Source: Candidatus Njordarchaeota archaeon (GTDB lineage: Archaea > Asgardarchaeota > Njordarchaeia > Njordarchaeales > Njordarchaeaceae). From it: a stretch of DNA of 18,309 nt. The notes below the pieces were generated by a model. It had not been told where the DNA came from and did no database searches. It worked only from the letters and a program-made list of their open reading frames with translations. The stretch is from the NCBI GenBank assembly GCA_029856625.1, contig JAHKLG010000014.1, positions 1 through 18,309 of the forward strand, given 5' to 3'. Positions within the stretch are counted from its first letter, which is position 1; every line of letters starts with the position of its first letter. The position numbers and the translations under genes were made by a program. Positions 1 to 7,740 of this stretch are shown here, piece after piece.

Positions 1-161
1 AGCTGCTTGACCAGGGACAGCCATTCATCATCGGATGTATCGTCGTATAAGGAATTTGCTTCCCTGAGCTTTCTTTCTCTTAACTGCGATAATATTTTGT
101 CGGAAATGCTGTTAATAATAAAAGCAGCCGCCATTGATGCTAAGCTTACAGTTAGATACAT
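1..161 (-). CDS. hypothetical membrane-anchored protein, N-terminus only (runs off left edge)
   Basis: Reading leftward from an ATG at 161-159 there is an open frame to the window edge (53 codons). It begins MYLTVSLASMAAAFIIN, a hydrophobic N-terminal segment of about 17 residues, followed by a charged, probably cytoplasmic stretch (SDKILSQLRERKLRE). A Shine-Dalgarno-like GAGGTAAT lies directly upstream, which supports this start. The opposite strand is also open here (7-240), but that translation has no recognisable features and is read as an upstream extension of hyuA on the wrong side of its promoter. The gene is divergent from hyuA. Function is not recognisable; the segment could be a signal anchor. 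Confidence 0.62.
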   Translation of the reverse strand, partial: MYLTVSLASMAAAFIINSISDKILSQLRERKLREANSLYDDTSDDEWLSLVKQ

Positions 162-240
162 TATTACCTCATTCAATTTTAATCCCTCAAAACTAAAATA
201 CTGTAAAATATTTAAGCAAACAGAAATTGTGGTGTGTGAT
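162..240. promoter_or_regulatory. divergent promoter region between the left-edge gene and hyuA
   Basis: The 79-bp gap holds an AT box AAAATATTTAAG at about 206-217, which reads as TATA-like on both strands. On the plus strand, a start of transcription about 26 bases downstream falls at about 237, only a few bases before the hyuA TTG at 241, implying a nearly leaderless mRNA. On the minus strand the gene has a leader with GAGGTAAT. Positions are inferred from archaeal promoter spacing, not measured. Confidence 0.5.
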
Positions 241-2343
241 TTGAAGAAGGAATATAGGGTGGGCATAGATATTGGCGGAACATTTACCGATATTATTGCC
301 TTGGATCCGTTAAGTGGTAAAGTCTTAGCAAATATGAAGATTCCTTCAACTCCTAGACAGCCAGAAAAAGTTGTAATCAATGGTTTATCATCACTCGCAC
401 GAAAATTTGGTAAGAGCGTAGAGACCATCATACATGCCACAACCATAGCTACGAACGCTCTCCTAGGTCAAATAGGGCTTGAACTCCCAAAGACCGCTTT
501 AATCACAACGAAGGGATTTAGAGATGTTCTGGAGATTGGAAGACAGAGAAGACCAGAGCTTTATAATTTATTCTTCACGAAACCCAAACCTTTGATACCT
601 AGAAGATATAGATTAGAGATCACGGAAAGAATTGAGTGGACTGGCAGAATTATTACACCGCTCAGAGGAGAGGAGCTAAAATTTATTATTCAGAGGATAA
701 AGTCCGAGAAAATAGTTAGTGTGGCTGTCTCTCTTCTACACTCCTATGCTAATCCTACCCATGAAAAAATCATAAAGAAAAAGTTGCTAGAGGAGATCCC
801 TGAACTGTACATTTCATTAAGCAGTGAAGTTGATCCAGAGTATAGAGAGTTCGAGAGAACAAGTACAACTGTGGTTAACGCGGTCTTAATGCCAATTATA
901 CATAGGTACTTAATGGATCTTAAGAAGGCGCTAAAAAAATTAGGATTAGAAGCCCCTATCTTAATTATGCAAAGTAGTGGTGGTGTTTCTGGAGTAGACT
1001 ATTGCGCTAAATTCCCAGTCACTATAATAGAGAGCGGACCAGCTGCAGGTGTAGTAGCATCAGTATTTTATAGCTCGTTAATTAAGGAGAGAAATCTCAT
1101 AACTTTTGATATGGGTGGAACAACAGCTAAGGCTGGAATGATTATAGATGGTTTACCTATTATTACGACAGAATACGAAGTTGGAGGAAAAATACACGCA
1201 GGAAGAGTAATAAAGGGTAGTGGTTACCCGGTTCGGCATGTCTTCATAGATCTAGCGGAGGTCTCTGCTGGAGGAGGGTCTATTGCATGGGTAGATGCTG
1301 GGGGAGCATTGAGAGTTGGCCCAATAAGTGCAGGGGCTGATCCAGGCCCAGCATGTTATGGTAAGGGGGGAGAGAATCCAACCGTGACTGATGCTAATTT
1401 AGTTTTAGGTAGGTTGAATCCGAAATATTTACTGGGAGGAGATATGAGAATTTACCTAGATTTATCCCTTAAGGCTCTGAGGGAGAAGATTTGTGAGGTA
1501 ACTGGAATGGATGTATACGAAGCAGCTATTGGGGTCATAAGAATAGCGAATAGCATCATGAGTAAGGTTCTTAGAATCGTATCTGTGGAGAGGGGATATG
1601 ACCCCAGAGACTTCTCATTGATTGCTTTTGGCGGCGCGGGTCCGATGCATGCATGTGCTCTTGCTCAGGAATTAGAAGTATATAAAATCATAGTGCCCCC
1701 TTCTCCTGGATTATTCTCTGCACTTGGATTATTAGTTACCGATCTAAAACATGTTCTCTCAAAATCTATTAGAAAGAATCTCGATGAAATAGATCCTAAT
1801 GCTTTGGAGGAAGAATTTAAGGAGCTAGAAACTAAGGGAATAGGAATACTCAAAAGAGAGGGTGTTAGTGAGGATCGAATCGTTATCCATAGATTTGCTG
1901 ATATGAGATATTGGGCACAAGGTTATGAATTATTAGTCCCTATTAGTAGGCCAATTGATGAAAAAGAAATTAGAAAGTTAAGAGAGAGGTTCCATGAAGT
2001 ACATGAAAAAACGTATGGTTACTCTATGAGAGATGAGGAAATAGAGATCGTAAATATCAGAGTAGAATGTATTGGACTCCTCTCAAAGCCCGTAATAAGA
2101 CCATCCAAGAGAAAAATCACGACTAGGGTATCACCACATGATTACCGTGAAGTGTTCTTTGAAGGCATAAATGATTTCATTAAAACACCCGTTTTCCTTA
2201 GAGAGAAACTATGTCCTGGTTTTGAGTACGAGGGACCAGCGATAATAGAGCAGTATGACTCAACTACAGTAGTATATCCTGGGTGGAGGTTTCTTGTTGA
2301 TGAGTATGAAAACATTATAATTATGAGAGAGGGTTCATTATGA
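241..2343 (+). CDS. hyuA: hydantoinase/oxoprolinase family protein, A subunit (HyuA)
   Basis: A 700-residue protein of the HyuA family, the ATP-binding subunit of ATP-dependent hydantoinases and 5-oxoprolinases, related also to acetone/acetophenone carboxylase subunits. Visible motifs are the N-terminal phosphate-binding GIDIGGTFTD (residues 8-17), ESGPAAGVV (264-272) and FDMGGTTAKAG (289-299), in the usual order of the Hydant_A_N and Hydantoinase_A domains; the C-terminal domain is present, so the subunit looks complete. The frame stays open upstream to position 7, but that part has no family similarity, opposes another gene and lies before the TATA box, so TTG 241 is chosen (GTG 229 or 232 are alternatives). 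It overlaps hyuB by four bases (ATGA), indicating coupled translation. The substrate cannot be told; N-methylhydantoin, oxoproline or a carboxylation substrate are all possible. Confidence 0.9.
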   Translation: MKKEYRVGIDIGGTFTDIIALDPLSGKVLANMKIPSTPRQPEKVVINGLSSLARKFGKSVETIIHATTIATNALLGQIGLELPKTALITTKGFRDVLEIGRQRRPELYNLFFTKPKPLIPRRYRLEITERIEWTGRIITPLRGEELKFIIQRIKSEKIVSVAVSLLHSYANPTHEKIIKKKLLEEIPELYISLSSEVDPEYREFERTSTTVVNAVLMPIIHRYLMDLKKALKKLGLEAPILIMQSSGGVSGVDYCAKFPVTIIESGPAAGVVASVFYSSLIKERNLITFDMGGTTAKAGMIIDGLPIITTEYEVGGKIHAGRVIKGSGYPVRHVFIDLAEVSAGGGSIAWVDAGGALRVGPISAGADPGPACYGKGGENPTVTDANLVLGRLNPKYLLGGDMRIYLDLSLKALREKICEVTGMDVYEAAIGVIRIANSIMSKVLRIVSVERGYDPRDFSLIAFGGAGPMHACALAQELEVYKIIVPPSPGLFSALGLLVTDLKHVLSKSIRKNLDEIDPNALEEEFKELETKGIGILKREGVSEDRIVIHRFADMRYWAQGYELLVPISRPIDEKEIRKLRERFHEVHEKTYGYSMRDEEIEIVNIRVECIGLLSKPVIRPSKRKITTRVSPHDYREVFFEGINDFIKTPVFLREKLCPGFEYEGPAIIEQYDSTTVVYPGWRFLVDEYENIIIMREGSL

Positions 2344-3971
2344 TCGTTGATAAAGTGACGATCGAGGTTATTAGGCATTATTTAGAATATACTGCTGAGG
2401 AAATGGGAATAGTGCTTAGGAACTCTGCTTATAGTCCAAATATAAAGGAGAGAATGGATCATAGTTGCGCCATTTTTGATGCCAAGGGTCAAATGATAGC
2501 ACAGGCTGAGCATATTCCTGTCCATCTTGGCGCTATGCCATTAGCTGTAAAATCCATGCTAGAGACTTTCTCTGATAACTTATACCCTGGAGACATGATA
2601 ATCTTTAATGATCCATATCGGGGAGGAACCCATCTACCAGACGTTACTTTAATTGCACCCATTTTTTATGAAAATGAAATTGTGGGATTTGTTGCTAATA
2701 GAGCTCATTATTCGGATATTGGAGGAAAAACTCCTGGATCAATGCCTGGGGATGCCAGGGAGATCTTCGAAGAGGGCTTAATAATACCGCCCGTAAAGCT
2801 TGTTTCTAAGGGGGAGATCGTAAAAGATGTTTTAAGAATCATATTAGCTAATACTCGGACGCCCAGGATACGTAAGGGAGATATTTATGCCCAGATAGCA
2901 GCTAACATTAGGGGAATCCGGAGAATCCATAAGCTACTGGAGAAGTATGGTGTAAATGAATTTCATACCGCAGTAGAGGAAATTCTGAATTACTCTGAAA
3001 GGCGTATGAGGAAAGAAATTTCAAAATTGCCGAGTGGAGAATTCACCGGTGAAGATTTCCTCGATGATGATGGTGTTGAGGATAGACCCATTAGAATATT
3101 CGTTACTGTGAAAATTAGAGGAGATGAAATAGAGTTTGATTTCACTGGAACCGATCATCAGGTTAAAGGTTCTATAAATGCGCCTCTAGCTGTTACCTTA
3201 TCATGCTCATATTATGTGCTTAGGGCCGTCACGGATCCGACAATACCCGCTAATGAAGGCGCTTATAGGCCTCTGAAAGTAATAGCGCCGGAAGGAACGG
3301 TGGTTAATGCTAAGCCTCCAGCTGCTGTTGCTGGAGGGAATGTAGAAACCTCCCAAAGAATAGTGGATGCCCTACTTAAGGCTTTCGCAAAGATTGTACC
3401 TGAGAGAATACCTGCCGCATCTCAAGGAACAATGAATAATATTGCTATAGGAGGTATTGATCCGCGGACTGGTAAACCATTTACTTTCTACGAAACAATA
3501 GGAGGAGGATTCGGAGGTCGTCGTGGTTTAGATGGTGTTGATGGTGTTCACTCACACATGACCAATACAATGAACACTCCAATTGAGGAAATAGAGAGAC
3601 GATACCCCATTATGATTCTTAAATACTCTCTGAGACCGAATAGTGGAGGATTAGGTCAATGGAGAGGAGGATTAGGAATAGAAAGAATTTATAAAATTCT
3701 CGCACCAGCTACATTAAGCCTCTTGGGAGATAGACACAAATTCCCTCCTTGGGGATTAAACAATGGGGAGCCAGGAGCTCCTGGAGAATACATCCTCATT
3801 AGAAAAGGGCGAAAAATAAAATTACGTAGTAAGCAGATAATAAACGTCGATGCTGGAGATATCATAATAATTAGAACCCCCGGAGGAGGGGGCTATGGAG
3901 ATCCTTCAAAGAGAAGCAAAGAAATGATTACAGATGATATAATGGATGGAAAAATTACAATTTATCCTTAA
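2340..3971 (+). CDS. hyuB: hydantoinase/oxoprolinase family protein, B subunit (HyuB)
   Basis: A 543-residue Hydantoinase_B family protein, full length, partner of the preceding HyuA in an ATP-dependent amidohydrolase (or related carboxylase) complex in the cytoplasm. Family signatures are NDPYRGGTHLPD at residues 90-101, the GGNVETSQRIVD region in the middle, the glycine-rich ETIGGGFGGRRG with following HSHMTNTMNTP, and the closing RTPGGGGYGDP near the C-terminus. Its ATG shares bases with the hyuA stop (ATGA), so the two are almost certainly cotranslated. No ligase, permease or dihydropyrimidinase gene adjoins the pair, so context does not reveal the substrate. A T-rich stretch follows the stop and the next gene is convergent. 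Confidence 0.92.
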   Translation: MIVDKVTIEVIRHYLEYTAEEMGIVLRNSAYSPNIKERMDHSCAIFDAKGQMIAQAEHIPVHLGAMPLAVKSMLETFSDNLYPGDMIIFNDPYRGGTHLPDVTLIAPIFYENEIVGFVANRAHYSDIGGKTPGSMPGDAREIFEEGLIIPPVKLVSKGEIVKDVLRIILANTRTPRIRKGDIYAQIAANIRGIRRIHKLLEKYGVNEFHTAVEEILNYSERRMRKEISKLPSGEFTGEDFLDDDGVEDRPIRIFVTVKIRGDEIEFDFTGTDHQVKGSINAPLAVTLSCSYYVLRAVTDPTIPANEGAYRPLKVIAPEGTVVNAKPPAAVAGGNVETSQRIVDALLKAFAKIVPERIPAASQGTMNNIAIGGIDPRTGKPFTFYETIGGGFGGRRGLDGVDGVHSHMTNTMNTPIEEIERRYPIMILKYSLRPNSGGLGQWRGGLGIERIYKILAPATLSLLGDRHKFPPWGLNNGEPGAPGEYILIRKGRKIKLRSKQIINVDAGDIIIIRTPGGGGYGDPSKRSKEMITDDIMDGKITIYP

Positions 3972-4021
3972 TCTTCCTCTCTGCCTTTTAACTTGTTCTT
4001 CCTTTAACCAACATTAGTTAA

Positions 4022-4897
4022 TTAAGGATTAATTGGCTTAAATACCTCCATAGAGAGATATTTCGCAGTATATTTCTCTAGAAGAGTCAACTTTCTTCTA
4101 TCTATAAAGAGAGCGGAGATAATTGTGAATAAGCTTCCAATTGGTAACATGACTGACACACTGGATATTAGTAATTCTAAGTAATAATGCGGAGCGATCG
4201 AGAAATTTACTAGCGTGGATATTAGTAATGCAACGAGATATGAAATTATTGCTTCTTTTGCACGCGCACAAGCAAGCCCTGTGATTACTCCAATTAACGC
4301 AGTATAGCATATCAATGCAACAATATTGCCGAGTAGCATCCAACCGCTAGATCCAAAACTCCGGGGAAGCGAGATCTCGTGTTTAAAGACTAGTTGAGAA
4401 GTGCTTAAGAAGATCGCTAGAGAGATAATTATTCCAAAAATAATCGTTAATAATCCTCCTGATCGAATTCGGGGTAGGAATCTAATATGACTGAGTATAA
4501 GATCCTTAAGTTGCTGCTCACTCCCCTTTATCATCTTCTTAAAGTTCTCCTGATCAGCCACTTCTGACTTTATAGCCTCTTCCTTAACTAGTGCGCAAGC
4601 ACTCTTCATACAATTTATTAAGGCCTCTGGATTATCGTTCCTATCCCCCACACCAAATACCCAGATTTTTCTGCCAGTTCCTAATTTAATAAGTCCTATT
4701 AGGGCAACATAGCTATTAAGATCCATCTTAAGTGGTCTCTGGGGTTCCCATGTAAGGAGCTTAGAAACGCTGTTTAATAGTGACTCTATGAAATGTTCTT
4801 TCTCTGCGGGTATTGGATTAGTTGGGAAAGAAACTTTGTCGATTATTTTTCCAGTATCTCCGCTGAAATAAAGCGCATGAAGCATAAGAATCAGCAC
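4022..4897 (-). CDS. unknown protein: soluble N-terminal domain plus about four membrane segments
   Basis: A 291-residue protein without a recognised family. Residues 1-110 look globular and cytoplasmic, with an apparent strand-strand-helix-three strands-helix order (LHALYFSGDTGKIIDKVSF, helix near 32-48, strands 60-86 including IWVFGVGD, helix 90-108). This resembles a longin-like fold, but that is inference from pattern alone. A charged helical linker (110-140) leads to hydrophobic segments at about 147-166, 186-208, 216-233 and 240-264, and a basic C-terminal tail. The start is GTG 4897, supported by GGAG nine bases upstream and an AT box near 4935-4950; ATG 4885 is an alternative. It is monocistronic, convergent with hyuB. 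Confidence 0.72.
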   Translation of the reverse strand: MLILMLHALYFSGDTGKIIDKVSFPTNPIPAEKEHFIESLLNSVSKLLTWEPQRPLKMDLNSYVALIGLIKLGTGRKIWVFGVGDRNDNPEALINCMKSACALVKEEAIKSEVADQENFKKMIKGSEQQLKDLILSHIRFLPRIRSGGLLTIIFGIIISLAIFLSTSQLVFKHEISLPRSFGSSGWMLLGNIVALICYTALIGVITGLACARAKEAIISYLVALLISTLVNFSIAPHYYLELLISSVSVMLPIGSLFTIISALFIDRRKLTLLEKYTAKYLSMEVFKPINP

Positions 4898-5267
4898 CTA
4901 CAGTTACTCCAAGCGAATTACATTATCATTATCAATAATTAAATAAAAAATTATCCACAGATGTGGTGAGCAATTGATGACAAATTAATATGAGAAATTA
5001 ATTCTAGCAATTTTTAAGTAATCTTTAGTTTATTTTGTTTTGACTACTTGAATACCTCCTTGGGGCACTTATAGGTATTTTCTTATTACTGGTTGCCAGA
5101 CCGAATTCAAGACGTTACTCAGAACAACTCATGTGATCATATTAATCGCATTACAAATGATGCATACATGCAGATAGTATGCGGATTCACCCATTTTTAA
5201 CGGAAAAACTCAAATTTTTCCATTATCTTATTACTTAACAATGTTATAATCATGCAGAGGGACTCAT
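4898..5267. other. 370-bp non-coding region with several dyads
   Basis: No convincing ORF or RNA gene is seen. It holds the minus-strand promoter of the 4022-4897 gene (TTTATTTAATTATT at about 4935-4948), an AATACCT/AGGTATT inverted repeat (5051-5057 and 5073-5079, 15-base spacer), a TGCAT-AC-ATGCA palindrome overlapping a GCATAC/GTATGC hairpin (5161-5182), and a 7-bp perfect dyad (5202-5221) just upstream of the HTH gene. Confidence 0.6.
5202..5221. promoter_or_regulatory. perfect dyad GGAAAAA-N6-TTTTTCC, candidate operator
   Basis: A 20-bp inverted repeat with 7-bp arms and a 6-base spacer lies 46 bp before the ATG of the HTH gene, about where the promoter of that gene would be. A dyad of this size so close to a helix-turn-helix regulator gene suggests autoregulation. 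A hairpin in RNA is an alternative reading. Confidence 0.4.
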
Positions 5268-5603
5268 ATGAGGTGTGAATTATACGTAAGATACGTTTTA
5301 CCAGGGCTGAGAGCATTAGTAGCCAATTATCTCATTAAAAAATATAAGTTAACTCAGATGAAAGTTGCCGAAAAACTAGGGATGACTCAAGCTGCTATTA
5401 ATTATTATATAAAGGCTAAGAGAGGAAAGAAAGTCCTTAGTATACTTAAATCATCTTCACGGGTAATGATGTATGTTAAAAAGCTTGGAGATATTGCAAT
5501 GGAGCATGGTTATTCGCAAGAGCTAGAAGAAGCTTTCTGCGAGGCTTGTAAGGCTATCAGATCCGACAAGAGGTTAATCAAAAAAATTTTGTCCAAAATT
5601 TAG
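5268..5603 (+). CDS. HTH transcriptional regulator (COG2522-like)
   Basis: A 111-residue protein with a helix-turn-helix at residues 28-52 (LTQMKVAEKLGMTQAAINYYI, with the recognition helix at TQAAINYYIK), in the arrangement of the archaeal predicted regulators of COG2522: a short N-terminal CELYVRYVLPGLRALVANYL segment, the HTH, then a helical C-terminal part with a CEAC pair (Cys91, Cys94). The two cysteines may bind metal or be redox active. The ATG at 5268 has GAGGGA upstream. It is the first gene of a plus-strand run with a tRNA thiolase and thiI, so it may control that run or itself; the upstream dyad fits this. The regulated genes are inference. Confidence 0.82.
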   Translation: MRCELYVRYVLPGLRALVANYLIKKYKLTQMKVAEKLGMTQAAINYYIKAKRGKKVLSILKSSSRVMMYVKKLGDIAMEHGYSQELEEAFCEACKAIRSDKRLIKKILSKI

Positions 5604-5639
5604 GCCTTATTGCATTATGTCCATGGAGAGTGGAACTTA

Positions 5640-6557
5640 TTGACTAAGAGCTGTGTTGTTTGTAAGAGAGAGGGAATTGTATATATACCCTATGCTAGAG
5701 CATCATTTTGCAGGGAGCACTTCATAGAGTTCTATAATAGGAAAATTCTCAGAACCCTGCGTAACTCTGGTTTTAAGAGCGGTAAAATCCTTGTTGGAGT
5801 ATCTGGCGGAAAAGATTCTGTATCGCTCCTATACGCTCTATCCGTTATAAGAAAAGAAATGAACCTCGAAATAGAGGCTTTACATATTAATCTTGGAATT
5901 GGAAGATATTCCCTGGAGAGCCACAATGCTGTTAAAAAACTTGAAAAAATTCTACCAGATATAAGATTCCATTACTTTGATTTAAGAGAACTTGGTTTTA
6001 CTATTCCAGAAGTCGTAAAAGCTATTAAGCGGCCAGCATGCTCTGTGTGCGGAGCGGTTAAGAGATGGATTCTTAACAAATTCGCATACGAAAAAGGTTT
6101 TGAATTCATTGCAACTGGCCATAACATCGATGACATCTCTACGTTTTACTTAAAAGCATTACTTACTCAAAGAATAGAGGATATTATGCGTGGTCCCGAA
6201 CCACTAACACCAGGATCCCCGGATCTCAGACTAGTTGGAAGGATTCGTCCTCAGTTCTATTTGAGCGAGATGGAAAATACGCTATATGCCACTTTACAAA
6301 ATCTCCCTTTCGTAGACTTTCCATGCCCCTTAGCTCGGGGAGCTACTTTATTTAAGTATAAAAATCTGTGGAAGGAAATACTCTCCACAAATCCGGTGGC
6401 ACAGATAAATTTCGTAAAGTCAATTATTGCTATTAAGAAAAGAATCCCTAAGGAGACTCAAAAACTTAAATCATGCGAGATATGTGGATACCCAACAACA
6501 GCCCCTGATGGAGTATGTTTCGTATGCCGACTCAGAAAGAAATTTGGTGTATTATAA
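5640..6557 (+). CDS. ttuA: TtuA/Ncs6-type tRNA 2-thiolation enzyme
   Basis: A 305-residue PP-loop ATPase of the TtcA/TtuA/Ncs6 family, which activates a tRNA uridine by adenylation and replaces its O2 with sulfur (s2U34, or s2T54 in thermophiles). The order is: zinc finger C5/C8/C24/H27; SGGKDS at 55-60; CSVC (C134, C137) and C229, the three cysteines that hold the [4Fe-4S] cluster in TtuA; and a C-terminal zinc finger C279/C282/C293/C296. All key residues are present. Sulfur is normally supplied by a ubiquitin-like carrier activated by an E1-like enzyme; such an E1 lies two genes on. TTG 5640 is preferred because the family begins just before the first CxxC and GGAG stands 11 bases upstream; TTG 5610 would add 10 residues. 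U34 versus U54 specificity is not decided. Confidence 0.86.
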   Translation: MTKSCVVCKREGIVYIPYARASFCREHFIEFYNRKILRTLRNSGFKSGKILVGVSGGKDSVSLLYALSVIRKEMNLEIEALHINLGIGRYSLESHNAVKKLEKILPDIRFHYFDLRELGFTIPEVVKAIKRPACSVCGAVKRWILNKFAYEKGFEFIATGHNIDDISTFYLKALLTQRIEDIMRGPEPLTPGSPDLRLVGRIRPQFYLSEMENTLYATLQNLPFVDFPCPLARGATLFKYKNLWKEILSTNPVAQINFVKSIIAIKKRIPKETQKLKSCEICGYPTTAPDGVCFVCRLRKKFGVL

Positions 6558-6573
6558 TGTGTGAGGGATCGAT

Positions 6574-7740
6574 ATGTATAACGCCGTTTTGGTTAAATAC
6601 TCTGGAGAAATTCCACTGAAAAGTTCTCCAGTGAGGAGTAGGTGGGAGAGAAAACTTCTGAACAATATAATATCCAGATTGAGAGCCGTGGGGCTTCACT
6701 TTGAACGCGTGAGGAGAGAGGGTGGAAGAATATTTATTCACACTGATAAGCCTCGTGAGGTAGGAAGAGAAGTAGCAAAAGTCTTCGGGGTAATTGAAGC
6801 TAATCCCGTTGTAGAAATTGACAACACTCTCGAAACTATACGACGTACCGCTATTGAGATCGCTAGTCAAGCAATTGGTCCTGGGGAATCATTTGCTGTA
6901 CGAGCTAGGAGAGTGAAGAGCTATTCGATACAGAGTAAGGAGATAGAAAAAATAGTGGGAGCGGATATATTAAAGGCTCTCCGAGGTAAAAACGTGAGAG
7001 TTAATCTAGACAATCCTGATAAGAAGATATTTATTGAGGTTAGAGAGACAACGGCTTATGTTTATTCAGAAGTGTTTAAGGGTGTGGGTGGGCTCCCTTA
7101 TGGAGTATCTGGTAAATTTGTGGCTTTATTCTCTGGGGGAATGGATAGCACGTTGGCAGCTTGGTTAATGATGCGTAGAGGAGCTGAAGTTATTCCTATT
7201 CATTTTGAGCTGACACCACATTATGGAAGCGATGCTAAGGAAAGAGCATTGACTACCCTTAAATGGCTACGCGAGTGGGTCAAGGGTTTGCCATTTAAAG
7301 CGTACATTGTTAGGATAGGAGAGATTCACTCTCAAGTATCATTACCAGATGAGAGATACCGATGCATTTTCTGCAAATATTTAATGTATAAAGTTGCCGA
7401 GAAGATAGCCTTAGAGGAGAATGCTCATGGAGTAGTTACTGGCGAAGCTTTGGCGCAGGTAGCCTCTCAGACCCCCCAGAATCTAATGTTTCTTTCTAAA
7501 GCTGCATCTCTCCCAATCTATAGGCCATTAATTTGGATGGATAAGAACGAAATAGCGAATATGCTTCAAGAGATAAATGGCTACTCTATAACTGCTAAGA
7601 AAGTAATCGCTTGTAAATTAGCTCCAAAGCATCCAGTTACATATGTGAGAGAGGAAATTGGTAAAGAAATAGAAGCTATTGTTACAGATGATCTTGTCGA
7701 AGAGGCATTAAATACCGCAGAACCCATTATTTTTGATTAA
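6574..7740 (+). CDS. thiI: tRNA 4-thiouridine synthase ThiI, archaeal type
   Basis: A 388-residue protein with an N-terminal ferredoxin-like region, a THUMP RNA-binding domain (about 60-165) and a PP-loop synthetase domain with SGGMDS at 187-192. It lacks the C-terminal rhodanese domain of enterobacterial ThiI. Instead it has C264, C267 (RCIFC) and C347 (VIACKLAP), matching in position and spacing the cysteines that bind an Fe-S cluster in Methanococcus ThiI. The reaction is thiolation of U8 in tRNA. The ATG at 6574 follows GAGGGATC. It lies 16 bp behind ttuA in the same run. Its TAA shares the four bases TTAA (7737-7740) with the stop of the convergent E1-like gene. Confidence 0.92.
   Translation: MYNAVLVKYSGEIPLKSSPVRSRWERKLLNNIISRLRAVGLHFERVRREGGRIFIHTDKPREVGREVAKVFGVIEANPVVEIDNTLETIRRTAIEIASQAIGPGESFAVRARRVKSYSIQSKEIEKIVGADILKALRGKNVRVNLDNPDKKIFIEVRETTAYVYSEVFKGVGGLPYGVSGKFVALFSGGMDSTLAAWLMMRRGAEVIPIHFELTPHYGSDAKERALTTLKWLREWVKGLPFKAYIVRIGEIHSQVSLPDERYRCIFCKYLMYKVAEKIALEENAHGVVTGEALAQVASQTPQNLMFLSKAASLPIYRPLIWMDKNEIANMLQEINGYSITAKKVIACKLAPKHPVTYVREEIGKEIEAIVTDDLVEEALNTAEPIIFD

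Noticed and set aside
7..240. N-terminal extension of the hyuA reading frame (78 codons).
   Set aside because: It shows no family similarity, lies upstream of the likely TATA box at 206-217, and opposes a better-supported minus-strand gene start.
5115..5140. Degenerate minus-strand C box (ATGATCA) with CTGA 11 bases on.
   Set aside because: Only one C/D pair is present, the C box is imperfect, there is no second pair or terminal stem, and no TATA box at the right distance.
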